DNA of 16,505 nt from an uncultured Collinsella sp. (GTDB taxonomy: Bacteria; Actinomycetota; Coriobacteriia; Coriobacteriales; Coriobacteriaceae). Below the pieces are notes generated by a model. It worked only from the letters and a program-made list of their open reading frames with translations. It ran no database searches and was not told where the DNA came from. Shown piece by piece: positions 1-7,138 of this stretch. Location of the stretch: the NCBI GenBank assembly GCA_900552755.1, contig USAY01000032.1, positions 1-16,505 of the forward strand, in the 5' to 3' direction. Made by a program: the position numbers and the translations under genes. The first letter of the stretch is position 1. The number at the start of each line of letters is the position of its first letter.

Positions 1-63
1 GGACAGCATAATCGAAACGCAAAATTCTTCGGCCCATTCGTCGAGCCAGCGCAAAACCTTCAT
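1..63 (-). CDS. TRAP transporter small permease (DctQ-like), N-terminal fragment cut by window edge
   Basis: Only the first 21 codons are present. They read MKVLRWLDEWAEEFCVSIML and one more residue, a start typical of DctQ small membrane subunits of tripartite ATP-independent periplasmic (TRAP) transporters, with a short charged head leading into the first membrane helix. A strong ribosome-binding site (GGGAGG) lies 4 nt before the ATG. It follows a DctP C-terminal sequence by about 50 nt, the usual dctP-dctQ-dctM order, and that neighbour is the main support, since 21 residues alone would not suffice. It probably belongs to a different genomic context from the smc-side genes. Confidence 0.6.
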   Translation of the reverse strand, partial: MKVLRWLDEWAEEFCVSIMLS

Positions 64-80
64 GATACCTCCCGGAGAAT

Positions 81-104
81 GGCGGGAAGGGCTCCCTTCC
101 CGCC
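81..104 (-). promoter_or_regulatory. Hairpin between dctP-like and dctQ-like sequences
   Basis: GGCGGGAAGG and CCTTCCCGCC form a perfect 10-bp stem around a 4-nt loop. On the minus strand it is followed by ATTCTCC rather than a T-run, so it looks like an intercistronic attenuator or mRNA-stabilising hairpin rather than a full terminator. Such hairpins are common after solute-binding-protein genes, where the binding protein is made in excess over the permease. Confidence 0.6.
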
Positions 105-114
105 GGGGAACAGC

Positions 115-639
115 TTACTTCTTGGCAAGAGCTTCCTTCTTGGCCAGAACGACGTCGATGACCGCCTTGCCCTTGGCGGCGTCGCCATCGCCTATCACCT
201 CATAGCACTTGGGCCATGCGGTACGTCCGAGACGGACCCATTCGGGGAGGTCTTCAACCACGCCGAGCAGCTCCATGCCGTGTTCCTGCATGAGCTTGTC
301 GTCGGTGGCGAGCATGTCGGCAACCTTGGTGCGTTCGTACAGCATGGCTTCCTTGCCGGCGCGGATCAGAGCGTTGCGCTCCTTCTCGGGCAGGCTCTGG
401 AGCCAGCGTTCGCTGGCGATGATGTTGGCGCTGTGCACGGAGTAGTTGATCTGGGTCGCGTACTTCTGCGCTTCGTAGAACTTCAGGGTCACCACGTTGT
501 TGAAGCAGCCTTCCTGACCGTCCACCACGCCCTGCTGGAGCGCGTTGAACGTTTCGGCAAAGGAAACGGCGGTGGGCTCAAGGCCAAGAGCCTTGAAAGT
601 CGAGACCATGAGGGCGTTCTGCGGCGTGCGGATCTTGAT
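115..639 (-). other. DctP-like TRAP solute-binding protein, C-terminal segment (foreign part of the fused frame)
   Basis: These roughly 175 codons encode KIRTPQN, then LGLEPTAVSFAETFNAL, then GVVDGQE, then SERWLQSLP. This is the pattern of DctP-family periplasmic binding proteins, where the Arg in the 'KIR' strand usually contacts the substrate carboxylate and the 'LQQGVVDGQE' helix is highly conserved. The N-terminal half, including the signal peptide, is absent. The sequence ends in a normal stop, then a hairpin and a dctQ-like start, so this end looks like an intact operon fragment. It has no functional link to the smc-rnc block. It is not a separate reading frame: it continues smc without a frame break. 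Confidence 0.8.
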
Positions 640-3063
640 GCCCTTGGCGTCGGCGAGCTTGCCGGCAGCCTCGGAATCGTCACGGCGAACGCGGTCGAGT
701 TCGTCGTTGGCCTCGGCAATCTGCAAGCCCAGATCGCTTGCCTGCGCGCGGGCCTCGTCACGCGAACGGGTGAGCTCGTCAACGCGCGGGCGCGCAGCGC
801 GAACGGCTTCGGAGGCCTGCTCGCGGCGCTTGGAGATGCGCACGCGCTCGACCTCGGCATTGTTGGCGCTTTGCTCCAAGCGGCCGATCTCGGAGAGCAG
901 CGAGCGGCGCTCGCCCTCAAGACGGGCGATCTCACCGGCGGCATCGCCCTCGGCGGCACGGGCCTCCTCGACGGCAACGTTGGCCTCGACGACCTGATCC
1001 GACACATGCTCAAACACGGCAGCCAGATCGGGCTCAAGCCCCTCCAGCTCGCGAATGCGACGCTTACGCTCCAGAGCACCCGAGGCCTCGCCAGCATCGA
1101 GGCCCACGCGCACCAGGCCGCCACAGCTTACGCGGGCGCCATCGGGAGTCACATAGGTCACACCGTCAACGACCGGCGCCAACAGCGCGGCAGCCAAGTC
1201 ATCGACCACGTAATAGCCGCCGAGCAGCGCCTCGACGACGGGTCCGTAGCCTGCGCGCACGGACAGACGATCAACCAGGCGGATACCGGCAGCGCCCTCA
1301 GCGGCGGTAGAGCCGCTCACGTCGCGCGCCACCAGCAGTGCTTCGCCCGAGGCCTTCTTTTGGTCCAGAGCCGCACGACCGGCACGCTCAAGCGTGGCGG
1401 CGTCATCAAACAGCAGCGCATCGATATCGCCGGCGAGCAATTGCTCAACCAGGCCCTCAAGCTCGCGCGGGGCCTCGAGCACGTCGCCCAGACGACCCGA
1501 GACATCGTCGCCCAGCGCACCCACCAGACGGCTCACGAGCGGCGAGCTGTCGGCCATGCGGGCATCGAGTTTCTTTTGGCTGGAAAGCTCCGAGCGCACC
1601 TCGGACAACTTGTTGCGCGCCTCGCTCTCGCGGGCACGCAGGTCCTTCAGGGCTGCACGGGCGACCTCGGTGGCCTCACGCGCATCGGCCTGGGCCTGGC
1701 GCGCTTCCTCAAGAGCGCCTTCAAGCTCCTCGGCGCGGTCGCGACGGCTCTCGAGCGAGGCCGTGACCTCCTCGAGCTGTTCATCGATCTGCTCCAGGCG
1801 CGAGGCATACATGTTGTCCTCGACCTCGGCATTGCTCAAGGAATCCTTCACCTTGGCGAGCTCGAGCGCGGCGTTATCGGCTACGCGCTGCACATCGCGT
1901 TGTTCGCGCGTAAGCTTCGAAATCTGATTGTCGAGCGCCACGCGCCGCTCGTGGAGCTCGGCGGCGGCAGGACCAGCGGCGTCGACGTCCTCCTGGGCCT
2001 GCATATGCGCACCGGTCACTTCCTCAAGCTGCGCACGCGCGTCCTCAAGCTCCTCGACCACGCGACGACGCTGATGCTCGGAGCTCGAAATCTGACCGCG
2101 CATGTCAGACAGGCGCGACACCATGTTGTGGCCCTTTTCTTCGAGCAGGCGCATGTCGGAGTTAATGCGGCCGACCACATCTTGCATATGGCGGCGTTGC
2201 TCGCCCAGGTCGCCCACAAACAGGCCCTTTTCCTCGAGCATAACCTGGAGCTTCTCGAGCTCGCGCTCCTTTTCGCCCATGCGGTACTGCGCAAGCTCCA
2301 GCTCGGCGGCGCCTTCCTTGGAGCGGCTCTCCAAGTCGTTCCACTGCGACTGCAGCGAACGAAGCTCGTCGACAGCCAGCATCTGCGTAAGTTCGTTCGC
2401 GCGAGAGGACAGCTCTTTGTACTTGCGCGCGCGATCGACCTGACGCTCCAGCGGCCGCAGCTGACGGGCGATTTCCTTATTGATGTCGCGGGCACGGGTC
2501 AAGTGCTCGTCCATCGATTTAATCTTTTTGAGCGCACGCTCCTTGCGGCGTTTGTGCTTGGAGATGCCGGCGGCCTCCTCGATGAGGGCACGGCGCTCCT
2601 CGGGGCGGCTCTGCAAAATGGCGTCGAGCTTGCCCTGGCTGATGATGGAATGCGCATCCTTACCCAGGCCCGAATCGTGCAGGATGTCCTGAATGTCCAT
2701 CAGGCGGCACGGACTCGAGTTGATGAGGTACTCGCTTTCGCCCGAGCGATACATACGACGGGTGATGGCGACCTCGTCAAAGTCGACGGGCAGCATATGG
2801 TCCGAGTTATCGAGCACCAGCGTGACCTCGGCGACACCCACCGGCTTGCGCGCTGACGAGCCCGAGAAGATGACATCCTCCATGGCCTGGCCGCGCAGCT
2901 GCTTGGCGCTCTGCTCGCCCAGGACCCACAGAATCGAGTCAGAGATGTTCGATTTTCCCGAGCCGTTGGGACCGACGATGACGGTCAGGCCCGGCTCAAA
3001 CGTCATATGGGCGCGGTCGGCAAACGACTTGAACCCTTTGAGCGTGAGGGACTTGAGATACAC
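115..3063 (-). CDS. smc: Chromosome segregation protein SMC, truncated and fused in frame to a DctP C-terminus
   Basis: Residues 1 to about 803 are a clear SMC N-terminal part. The Walker A motif GPNGSGKSN is at 31-39, followed by the Q-loop region WVLGEQSAKQLRG and the motif GKLDAILQSRPEERRALIEEAAGI. A long coiled coil follows, then a hinge domain at about 500-680, then part of the returning coil. Bacterial SMC is normally close to 1,180 residues and ends in a head with the ABC signature and Walker B; both are missing. From about residue 808 (IKIRTPQNA) the sequence is a TRAP solute-binding protein C-terminus. The start is GTG with GAGGA just upstream, 10 nt after rnc. SMC with ScpA/ScpB compacts and segregates the chromosome, and this product could not form a normal ATPase head. 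The fused protein is probably an assembly product rather than a real one. Confidence 0.9.
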   Translation of the reverse strand: MYLKSLTLKGFKSFADRAHMTFEPGLTVIVGPNGSGKSNISDSILWVLGEQSAKQLRGQAMEDVIFSGSSARKPVGVAEVTLVLDNSDHMLPVDFDEVAITRRMYRSGESEYLINSSPCRLMDIQDILHDSGLGKDAHSIISQGKLDAILQSRPEERRALIEEAAGISKHKRRKERALKKIKSMDEHLTRARDINKEIARQLRPLERQVDRARKYKELSSRANELTQMLAVDELRSLQSQWNDLESRSKEGAAELELAQYRMGEKERELEKLQVMLEEKGLFVGDLGEQRRHMQDVVGRINSDMRLLEEKGHNMVSRLSDMRGQISSSEHQRRRVVEELEDARAQLEEVTGAHMQAQEDVDAAGPAAAELHERRVALDNQISKLTREQRDVQRVADNAALELAKVKDSLSNAEVEDNMYASRLEQIDEQLEEVTASLESRRDRAEELEGALEEARQAQADAREATEVARAALKDLRARESEARNKLSEVRSELSSQKKLDARMADSSPLVSRLVGALGDDVSGRLGDVLEAPRELEGLVEQLLAGDIDALLFDDAATLERAGRAALDQKKASGEALLVARDVSGSTAAEGAAGIRLVDRLSVRAGYGPVVEALLGGYYVVDDLAAALLAPVVDGVTYVTPDGARVSCGGLVRVGLDAGEASGALERKRRIRELEGLEPDLAAVFEHVSDQVVEANVAVEEARAAEGDAAGEIARLEGERRSLLSEIGRLEQSANNAEVERVRISKRREQASEAVRAARPRVDELTRSRDEARAQASDLGLQIAEANDELDRVRRDDSEAAGKLADAKGIKIRTPQNALMVSTFKALGLEPTAVSFAETFNALQQGVVDGQEGCFNNVVTLKFYEAQKYATQINYSVHSANIIASERWLQSLPEKERNALIRAGKEAMLYERTKVADMLATDDKLMQEHGMELLGVVEDLPEWVRLGRTAWPKCYEVIGDGDAAKGKAVIDVVLAKKEALAKK

Positions 3064-3073
3064 GGTTCCTCGC

Positions 3074-3799
3074 TTACACGTGCTTCTTATTGAGAATCAC
3101 GCCGTTGGTGGTGTAGCCCATGCGGTCAAGTGCCTCGAGTGCAGCGGCTCCCTCGGCTTCCTTCTTTGAGGAGCCGGAGCCGCGACCCTGGCGAATACCA
3201 TCGATCAACACCACGGCGGTAAAGGTGGGCGCATGCGCCGGGCCCTCGGAGCCAACGAGCTTATACGCCGGGGGTTCGTGACCGTCGGCTTGCACGCACT
3301 CCTGCAAGAACGATTTGGGGTTCGCGGGGTGCTCGGCACGCTCGGAAGCCAAATGCGGCTTAAGCGTACGGTGGATAAACTCCGCTGCGGCATCCCAGCC
3401 GGCGTCCAGGTACAGCGCGCCCACGAGCGACTCGTAGACGTTCTCGAGCGCCGAATGCAGGCCGCGCGCACCGGTACCGGTCTCGGAGGCACCAAAGATG
3501 ATGATGTCGTCGATGCCCAACTCGTGAGAAACCTCGGACAGCGTGGCGCCCGAGACAAGCGACACCTTCAGGCGCGTGAGCTTGCCCTCGTCAAACTCCG
3601 GATAGGACTCAAAGAGCGAACGGGCGACGACGGCGCCCAAAATGGAATCGCCCAAGAACTCAAGGCGCTCATAGCTGGCAGAAACCGGCTGGCCCTCGAC
3701 TGCCGAGGGATGCGTAAGCGCCGCGCGCAGCAGCACCTTATTATTGAACTCATGGCCCAGGATTTCCTGGGCACGCGTAAGTCGTTCAGACAAAGCCAA
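3074..3799 (-). CDS. rnc: Ribonuclease III
   Basis: The 241-residue product has the RNase III signature ERLEFLGDSILG (44-55). E44, E47 and D51 match the metal-binding residues of the family, and a second catalytic segment, NVYESLVGALYLD, spans 120-132 with E123 as the essential Glu. A double-stranded-RNA-binding domain covers about 160-225 (NPKSFLQECVQ through KKEAEGAAALEAL). The enzyme cleaves double-stranded RNA in rRNA processing and mRNA decay. The start is a TTG with GGGAGG 8 nt upstream inside the end of acpP, so acpP and rnc are only 3 nt apart and probably translated together. One oddity is that the position usually Asp in the second motif (DAFE/DTVE) is Asn120. Confidence 0.95.
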   Translation of the reverse strand: MALSERLTRAQEILGHEFNNKVLLRAALTHPSAVEGQPVSASYERLEFLGDSILGAVVARSLFESYPEFDEGKLTRLKVSLVSGATLSEVSHELGIDDIIIFGASETGTGARGLHSALENVYESLVGALYLDAGWDAAAEFIHRTLKPHLASERAEHPANPKSFLQECVQADGHEPPAYKLVGSEGPAHAPTFTAVVLIDGIRQGRGSGSSKKEAEGAAALEALDRMGYTTNGVILNKKHV

Positions 3800-3802
3800 G
3801 AC

Positions 3803-4045
3803 CTAGGCCTCCCTGGCGTTTTCGATCGCGTCGACGGCGTCGGCGACAGAGTTGAGCGAGAGCAGAGTCTCGTCATCGATCTCGAGGTTGAACTCGTCCT
3901 CGATAGCCGTAACCAGCTGCAGGCGCTCGAGCGAGTTGGCATCGAGATCGTCAAAGGTGGTCTCATCGCTAATTTCGGCAACATCGACGCCCAGAACGTC
4001 AGCAGCGACCTCGGCGATCTTGTCGAAGATTTCGGAGCGGTCCAT
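3803..4045 (-). CDS. acpP: Acyl carrier protein
   Basis: This 80-residue acidic protein (MDRSEIFDKIAEVAADVLGV...) carries the growing acyl chain in type II fatty-acid synthesis on a 4'-phosphopantetheine arm attached to Ser38 in DLDANSLERLQL. The canonical motif is DSL; here Asn37 precedes the serine. The frame is open further upstream, but the ATG at 4045 with AGAGGAAG 4-6 nt before it gives the normal ACP length and N-terminus. It sits between plsX and rnc, the usual bacterial arrangement (plsX-acpP-rnc-smc, here lacking fabD/G/F). A terminator-like palindrome lies about 30 nt upstream. Confidence 0.93.
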   Translation of the reverse strand: MDRSEIFDKIAEVAADVLGVDVAEISDETTFDDLDANSLERLQLVTAIEDEFNLEIDDETLLSLNSVADAVDAIENAREA

Positions 4046-4074
4046 AGCGCTTCCTCTCATAGTGAATGAATACC

Positions 4075-4103
4075 AAAAGAATGGTACCGCCCGGGCGGTA
4101 CCA
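4075..4103 (-). terminator. Terminator or attenuator between plsX and acpP
   Basis: Positions 4082-4103 are a perfect 22-bp palindrome (TGGTACCGCCC / GGGCGGTACCA). On the minus strand it is followed by TTCTTTT. It lies 66 nt after the plsX stop and about 30 nt before the acpP start. It could end plsX transcripts, attenuate acpP, or serve as an RNA-processing site. As a DNA palindrome it also contains nested restriction-type sites, so chance cannot be fully dismissed, but its length and T-rich tail argue for a terminator. Confidence 0.65.
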
Positions 4104-4169
4104 AGACACGGTTCTGATTCTACCCCACGAAGCAGGCCGCGAGGCACATAACAGCGCTCTAACTCGCTC

Positions 4170-5189
4170 TTACAAAACGATGCCGTCCATGGAGTTGGCG
4201 ACGTTCTCGACCAGCCCCGCGCGCACGGCTTCGGCCGCCGCGAGCGTACCGTTTTTAACAGCCTCGACCGAGGTGGCGCCATGGCCGATTAGGACCACGC
4301 CACGCAGGCCCAAAAGAATCGCACCGCCCTTGGCATCACCAGAGAGCTTGGCCTTAATCTCGCGCATCTGCTTTTTGATGAGCAGCGCGGCGATCTTGGT
4401 GCCGAGCGAGGCCATAAAGGCACCCTTGAGTTCCTGCAGCAAAAACTTGGCAGCGCCCTCGGTGGCCTTGAGCGCAATATTGCCCGACATGCCATCGGCA
4501 ACGACGACATCGAAATTGCCCGAGGTGAGGTCGGTGCCTTCGCAGTTGCCCACAAAGCCGGGAACGGCGGCTTTCATGGCCGGGAAGCAGGCCTTGGTAA
4601 AGTTGGAGCCCTTCTCGTCCTCGGTGCCGTTGGCAAGCAGGCCCACGAGAGGATGCTCGATGCCCAGGACGACGCGGGCATAGGCGCTACCCATCTGGGC
4701 AAAACGCACCATATCGTCAACCTCGACATCGGGGTTGGCACCCATGTCGCACAGCACCGTCAGACCGCCGGCGCGATTGGGCAGCGCATTGGTCAGACAG
4801 GGGCGCACCGGCTGCTTCTTGCCTTCGGCCTGATACCTAAACGGCGTCACATAGGCGGTGGCGGCGGCGGTCATGGCGCCGGTGGAGCCGGCAGAGAAGA
4901 ACGCGTCCGCATTACCCTTCTTGATGGCGCGACACGACAGCACGATCGACGACTTGCGTTTGGTCATCACGGCGCGAATGGGATCGTCATCCATGGCGAT
5001 AACGTCAGGTGCCTCAAGGGCCTCAACACGTGCATGGGAAGCGGCAAAGGGATTGACGATTTCGGCGGGGCCAGCTGCCAAGACCTCGATATCGGGATCG
5101 GCGGCAAGTGCAGCCTCGATACCATCGAGAACAACCTGAGGTTTCTCGTCTCCGCCCACAACGTCTACACAAACGCGAACGTTACTCAT
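4170..5189 (-). CDS. plsX: Phosphate acyltransferase PlsX
   Basis: The 339-residue protein matches PlsX, which makes acyl-phosphate from acyl-ACP for membrane phospholipid synthesis. The family's N-terminal DAMGGD motif appears as VDVVGGDEKP. Further PlsX features are AVMTKRKSSIVL, FFSAGSTGAMTAAAT, GALPN-like LTNALPNRAGGLTVLCDMGANPD, and VVADGMSGNIALKATEG. An upstream ATG at 5195 exists, but AAGGAG ends only 1 nt before it; the ATG at 5189 has 7 nt spacing and is preferred. A hairpin with a T-run lies immediately upstream, so expression may depend on read-through from rpmF. A TATACT box at 5268-5273 could be a weak promoter, with no good -35. acpP follows after 124 nt. Confidence 0.94.
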   Translation of the reverse strand: MSNVRVCVDVVGGDEKPQVVLDGIEAALAADPDIEVLAAGPAEIVNPFAASHARVEALEAPDVIAMDDDPIRAVMTKRKSSIVLSCRAIKKGNADAFFSAGSTGAMTAAATAYVTPFRYQAEGKKQPVRPCLTNALPNRAGGLTVLCDMGANPDVEVDDMVRFAQMGSAYARVVLGIEHPLVGLLANGTEDEKGSNFTKACFPAMKAAVPGFVGNCEGTDLTSGNFDVVVADGMSGNIALKATEGAAKFLLQELKGAFMASLGTKIAALLIKKQMREIKAKLSGDAKGGAILLGLRGVVLIGHGATSVEAVKNGTLAAAEAVRAGLVENVANSMDGIVL

Positions 5190-5206
5190 ATACATGCTCC
5201 TTATAC

Positions 5207-5235
5207 AAAAATGGCCGACTCATTGAGCCGGCCAT
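5207..5235 (-). terminator. Rho-independent terminator between rpmF and plsX
   Basis: ATGGCCGGCTC and GAGTCGGCCAT (minus strand, one G-U pair) form an 11-bp stem with a 3-nt AAT loop, followed directly by TTTTT. The position, 42 nt after the rpmF stop, suits termination of the yceD-rpmF transcript. The plsX ribosome-binding site begins only about 4 nt beyond the T-run, so any plsX mRNA must either read through this element or start very close to it. Confidence 0.8.
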
Positions 5236-5276
5236 TGTGGTTCCATTTGGAACGGCATCGCATCCAGAGTATACCG

Positions 5277-5456
5277 TTACTCGGTAACGATAACCTCGCG
5301 GTCCTTGTAGAAACCGCAGCTGGGGCACACGTGGTGCGGAAGCTTGACAGCGCCGCAACGGGGGCACGTGGACTGAGCCGCAGCCGAGATCTTCATGTTG
5401 GCGGAACGACGGGTGTGAGTGCGGATACGACCCTGCTTTTGTTTAGGTACGGGCAT
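5277..5456 (-). CDS. rpmF: 50S ribosomal protein L32
   Basis: The 59-residue basic protein begins MPVPKQKQGRIRTHTRRS, the classic L32 N-terminus. Its C-terminal zinc ribbon uses Cys31-X2-Cys34 (CPRC) and Cys44-X2-Cys47 (CPSC). This is the zinc-binding (C+) form of L32. AAGGAAGG lies about 6 nt before the ATG. It is 64 nt downstream of yceD, the near-universal yceD-rpmF pairing, and ahead of plsX, as in many bacteria where rpmF and fatty-acid genes are co-transcribed. An extended -10-like TGGTAGTAT just after the yceD stop might add a promoter of its own, but no good -35 is visible. Confidence 0.96.
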   Translation of the reverse strand: MPVPKQKQGRIRTHTRRSANMKISAAAQSTCPRCGAVKLPHHVCPSCGFYKDREVIVTE

Positions 5457-5520
5457 AGTGACCTTCCTTATGAACTATCCAGTGTGGCGATTACGCGCAA
5501 GTAGCGATACTACCACAGTT

Positions 5521-6075
5521 TTACTCATCAAGCTTGAGATTCTTCAATGCTGCAAATGGATTTTCCGTGGCAGCGGCCCATTCTGCCTCTGCCTGGGCGG
5601 CGCAATCGCATTGCTCGACGTTGAGATTGCAACCGCATGTGGGGCACAGACCGCGGCAATCGGGCTTGCAGAGCACCACAAACGGCGTGTCCATGACGAC
5701 CGCGTCGTTGATGGGCTCACCCAGATCGACGATGCGGTCCTCACACAGGAGCTCGTAGCCGTCCTCGTAGGCCTCGGGATCCTCGGGCTCCTCAAAGAGG
5801 TAGAACTCCTCGATCTCGCCGGCGATATCAAACGAGGCGGGCTCCAGGCAACGGTCGCACTCGCCGGTGGCGTGCGCGCGGACCATGCCCGTGAGCAAGA
5901 CACCGGTACCGGCATTGGTAAAGACAACGTCGTAGTCGATGCCGTCCTGAAGCTGGTACTCCTTCTCGCCCACCGTGTAGGTGGCGACATCGACCTTACC
6001 GGTCAGCGGATACGAATCTCCAGGAAACTCGAGCTGCTCGGAAAGATCGACGGTAACGCTCGGAAACTCAGCCAT
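5521..6075 (-). CDS. yceD: YceD/DUF177 family rRNA accumulation protein
   Basis: The 184-residue acidic protein has the DUF177 hallmarks: CDRCLEPA (73-80) and the C-terminal segment PFVVLCKPDCRGLCPTCGCN (131-150), with Cys136, 140, 144 and 147 placed as a probable metal site. E. coli YceD is needed for normal 23S rRNA accumulation; its precise activity is unsettled. The frame is open to 6126, but the ATG at 6075 overlaps the TAA of the upstream gene (TAATG), indicating translational coupling, and gives the normal family N-terminus. It is followed by rpmF as in most bacteria. The mycobacterial counterpart is Rv2926c by position. Confidence 0.9.
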   Translation of the reverse strand: MAEFPSVTVDLSEQLEFPGDSYPLTGKVDVATYTVGEKEYQLQDGIDYDVVFTNAGTGVLLTGMVRAHATGECDRCLEPASFDIAGEIEEFYLFEEPEDPEAYEDGYELLCEDRIVDLGEPINDAVVMDTPFVVLCKPDCRGLCPTCGCNLNVEQCDCAAQAEAEWAAATENPFAALKNLKLDE

Positions 6076-6572
6076 TACCACTGACCATTCTGTTGGGCGG
6101 CACCCTCGTTGAGCTGCTGACGGCAACGGGTAACGGTGCCAGTCAGGCTCTTGAGGTTCTCCTCCAGGTGCGTAAAGACCTGCTCCGCGTAGTCCTCGGC
6201 AGCATAACGCGTCTCGCGCTCGTACTGCTGGGCACGATCGCGGATGTCGTCGGCCTGCTGCTGCGCAAGGCGGACGATCTCCTGCTCACCGGCAATGGTG
6301 AGGGCCTGCTGCTGAGCGTCGGCGATGATGGAATCAGCCTGAGCGGCGGCGGAAGCCATAAGCTCCTCGCGCTCCTTAAGGATACGGCGGGACTTCTGCC
6401 ACTCCTCGGGATAGCTCATGCGGATCTCGTCGAGGATATTGAAGAACACGTCGGCGTCGATGACCTTGAACTGAGCGTTCTTGCCGAAAGGCGGCTTGGC
6501 TTCCTCGATCAGCCCTTCGAGCTCATCGACCAAGCTGACGATCCTATCGCCAGGAAAATTCTCGCCCGGCAT
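6075..6572 (-). CDS. SepIVA/DivIVA-like coiled-coil protein (Rv2927c-type)
   Basis: The 165-residue protein has a short N-terminal helix (IVSLVDELEGLIEEAK, 11-26), a conserved-looking block VIDADVFFNILDEIRMSYPEEWQKSRRILKERE split across 38-69, and a long Gln/Ala-rich coiled coil (about 70-145). It has no signal peptide or membrane helix. In mycobacteria the gene directly before the yceD homologue (Rv2926c) is Rv2927c, the septal DivIVA-domain protein SepIVA, and this gene sits in the same place. A role in envelope growth or division is inferred from that synteny and architecture alone. The ATG at 6572 is chosen because AAAGGAG sits 5 nt upstream; earlier ATGs overlap that site. It is coupled to yceD by TAATG. 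Confidence 0.75.
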   Translation of the reverse strand: MPGENFPGDRIVSLVDELEGLIEEAKPPFGKNAQFKVIDADVFFNILDEIRMSYPEEWQKSRRILKEREELMASAAAQADSIIADAQQQALTIAGEQEIVRLAQQQADDIRDRAQQYERETRYAAEDYAEQVFTHLEENLKSLTGTVTRCRQQLNEGAAQQNGQW

Positions 6573-6607
6573 CCGGTCTCCTTTCATAGGTAACATATCA
6601 TCGTGCT

Positions 6608-6616
6608 AGTTTACCA
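6608..6616 (-). promoter_or_regulatory. Putative extended -10 promoter for the SepIVA-like/yceD/rpmF unit
   Basis: On the minus strand TGGTAAACT provides a TGn-extended -10 box within the 68-nt gap after coaD. Transcription would start about 28 nt before the ATG at 6572. No good -35 is seen (CTTATT at 17 nt), which is acceptable for extended -10 promoters. Confidence 0.4.
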
Positions 6617-6640
6617 CATGCCACCAGGCAATAAGAAACG

Positions 6641-7138
6641 TCATGAAAAGCGATGTTTGAGCGCTTCGACCACGTTGGACGGGACAAACGTCGATACATC
6701 GCTGCCGAGCGAGGCGATCTGGCGAACAACCGAGCTCGAGATATAGCCGTACTGCGGCGCACTCATGACAAAGATGGACTCCAGCTCGCTATCCAGGCGA
6801 TAGTTAAGGTCGGCCTGCTGCAGCTCATACTCAAAGTCGGTCATGGCGCGCAGGCCCTTGACCACGGCCCCCGCCCCCTGCTCACGAGCGAAGTCGACCA
6901 AGAGGCCGGTAAAGGGCAGGACTTCGACGCCGTCGATATTACCGAGCGCCTCGCGGGCCAGCGCCACGCGCTCATCGAGCATAAACGTGGTGCCCACACC
7001 GTTTTTACCCTGCGACTCTGCAACAGCGACGATCACACTGGGAAAGATGCGGCGGGCGCGGCGGATCACATCGATATGGCCAAACGTGATGGGATCGAAG
7101 GTGCCCGGGACGATCACGCGGTTGATGGTGTCATTCAT
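6641..7138 (-). CDS. coaD: Phosphopantetheine adenylyltransferase
   Basis: The 165-residue product has the nucleotidyltransferase motif PGTFDPITFGH (11-21, with TFGH as the T/HxGH signature), VVKGLRAMTDFEYE (92-105) and ISSSVVR (133-139). CoaD transfers AMP from ATP to 4'-phosphopantetheine, the penultimate step of CoA synthesis, and so indirectly supplies the arm of the ACP encoded nearby. The start at 7138 gives the family length; the same frame is open far upstream but lies inside rsmD. The rsmD stop overlaps the coaD start by 8 nt (ATGAATGA), the common rsmD-coaD coupling. Confidence 0.96.
   Translation of the reverse strand: MNDTINRVIVPGTFDPITFGHIDVIRRARRIFPSVIVAVAESQGKNGVGTTFMLDERVALAREALGNIDGVEVLPFTGLLVDFAREQGAGAVVKGLRAMTDFEYELQQADLNYRLDSELESIFVMSAPQYGYISSSVVRQIASLGSDVSTFVPSNVVEALKHRFS

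Noticed and set aside
79..2856. A 925-codon plus-strand open frame opposite smc
   Set aside because: It is antisense to a clear SMC sequence, has no recognisable domain, and such frames are common opposite G+C-rich coding DNA.
4046..4282. An upstream extension of acpP
   Set aside because: It would run through the palindrome and into plsX, and gives an N-terminus unlike any ACP; the ATG at 4045 has a good ribosome-binding site.
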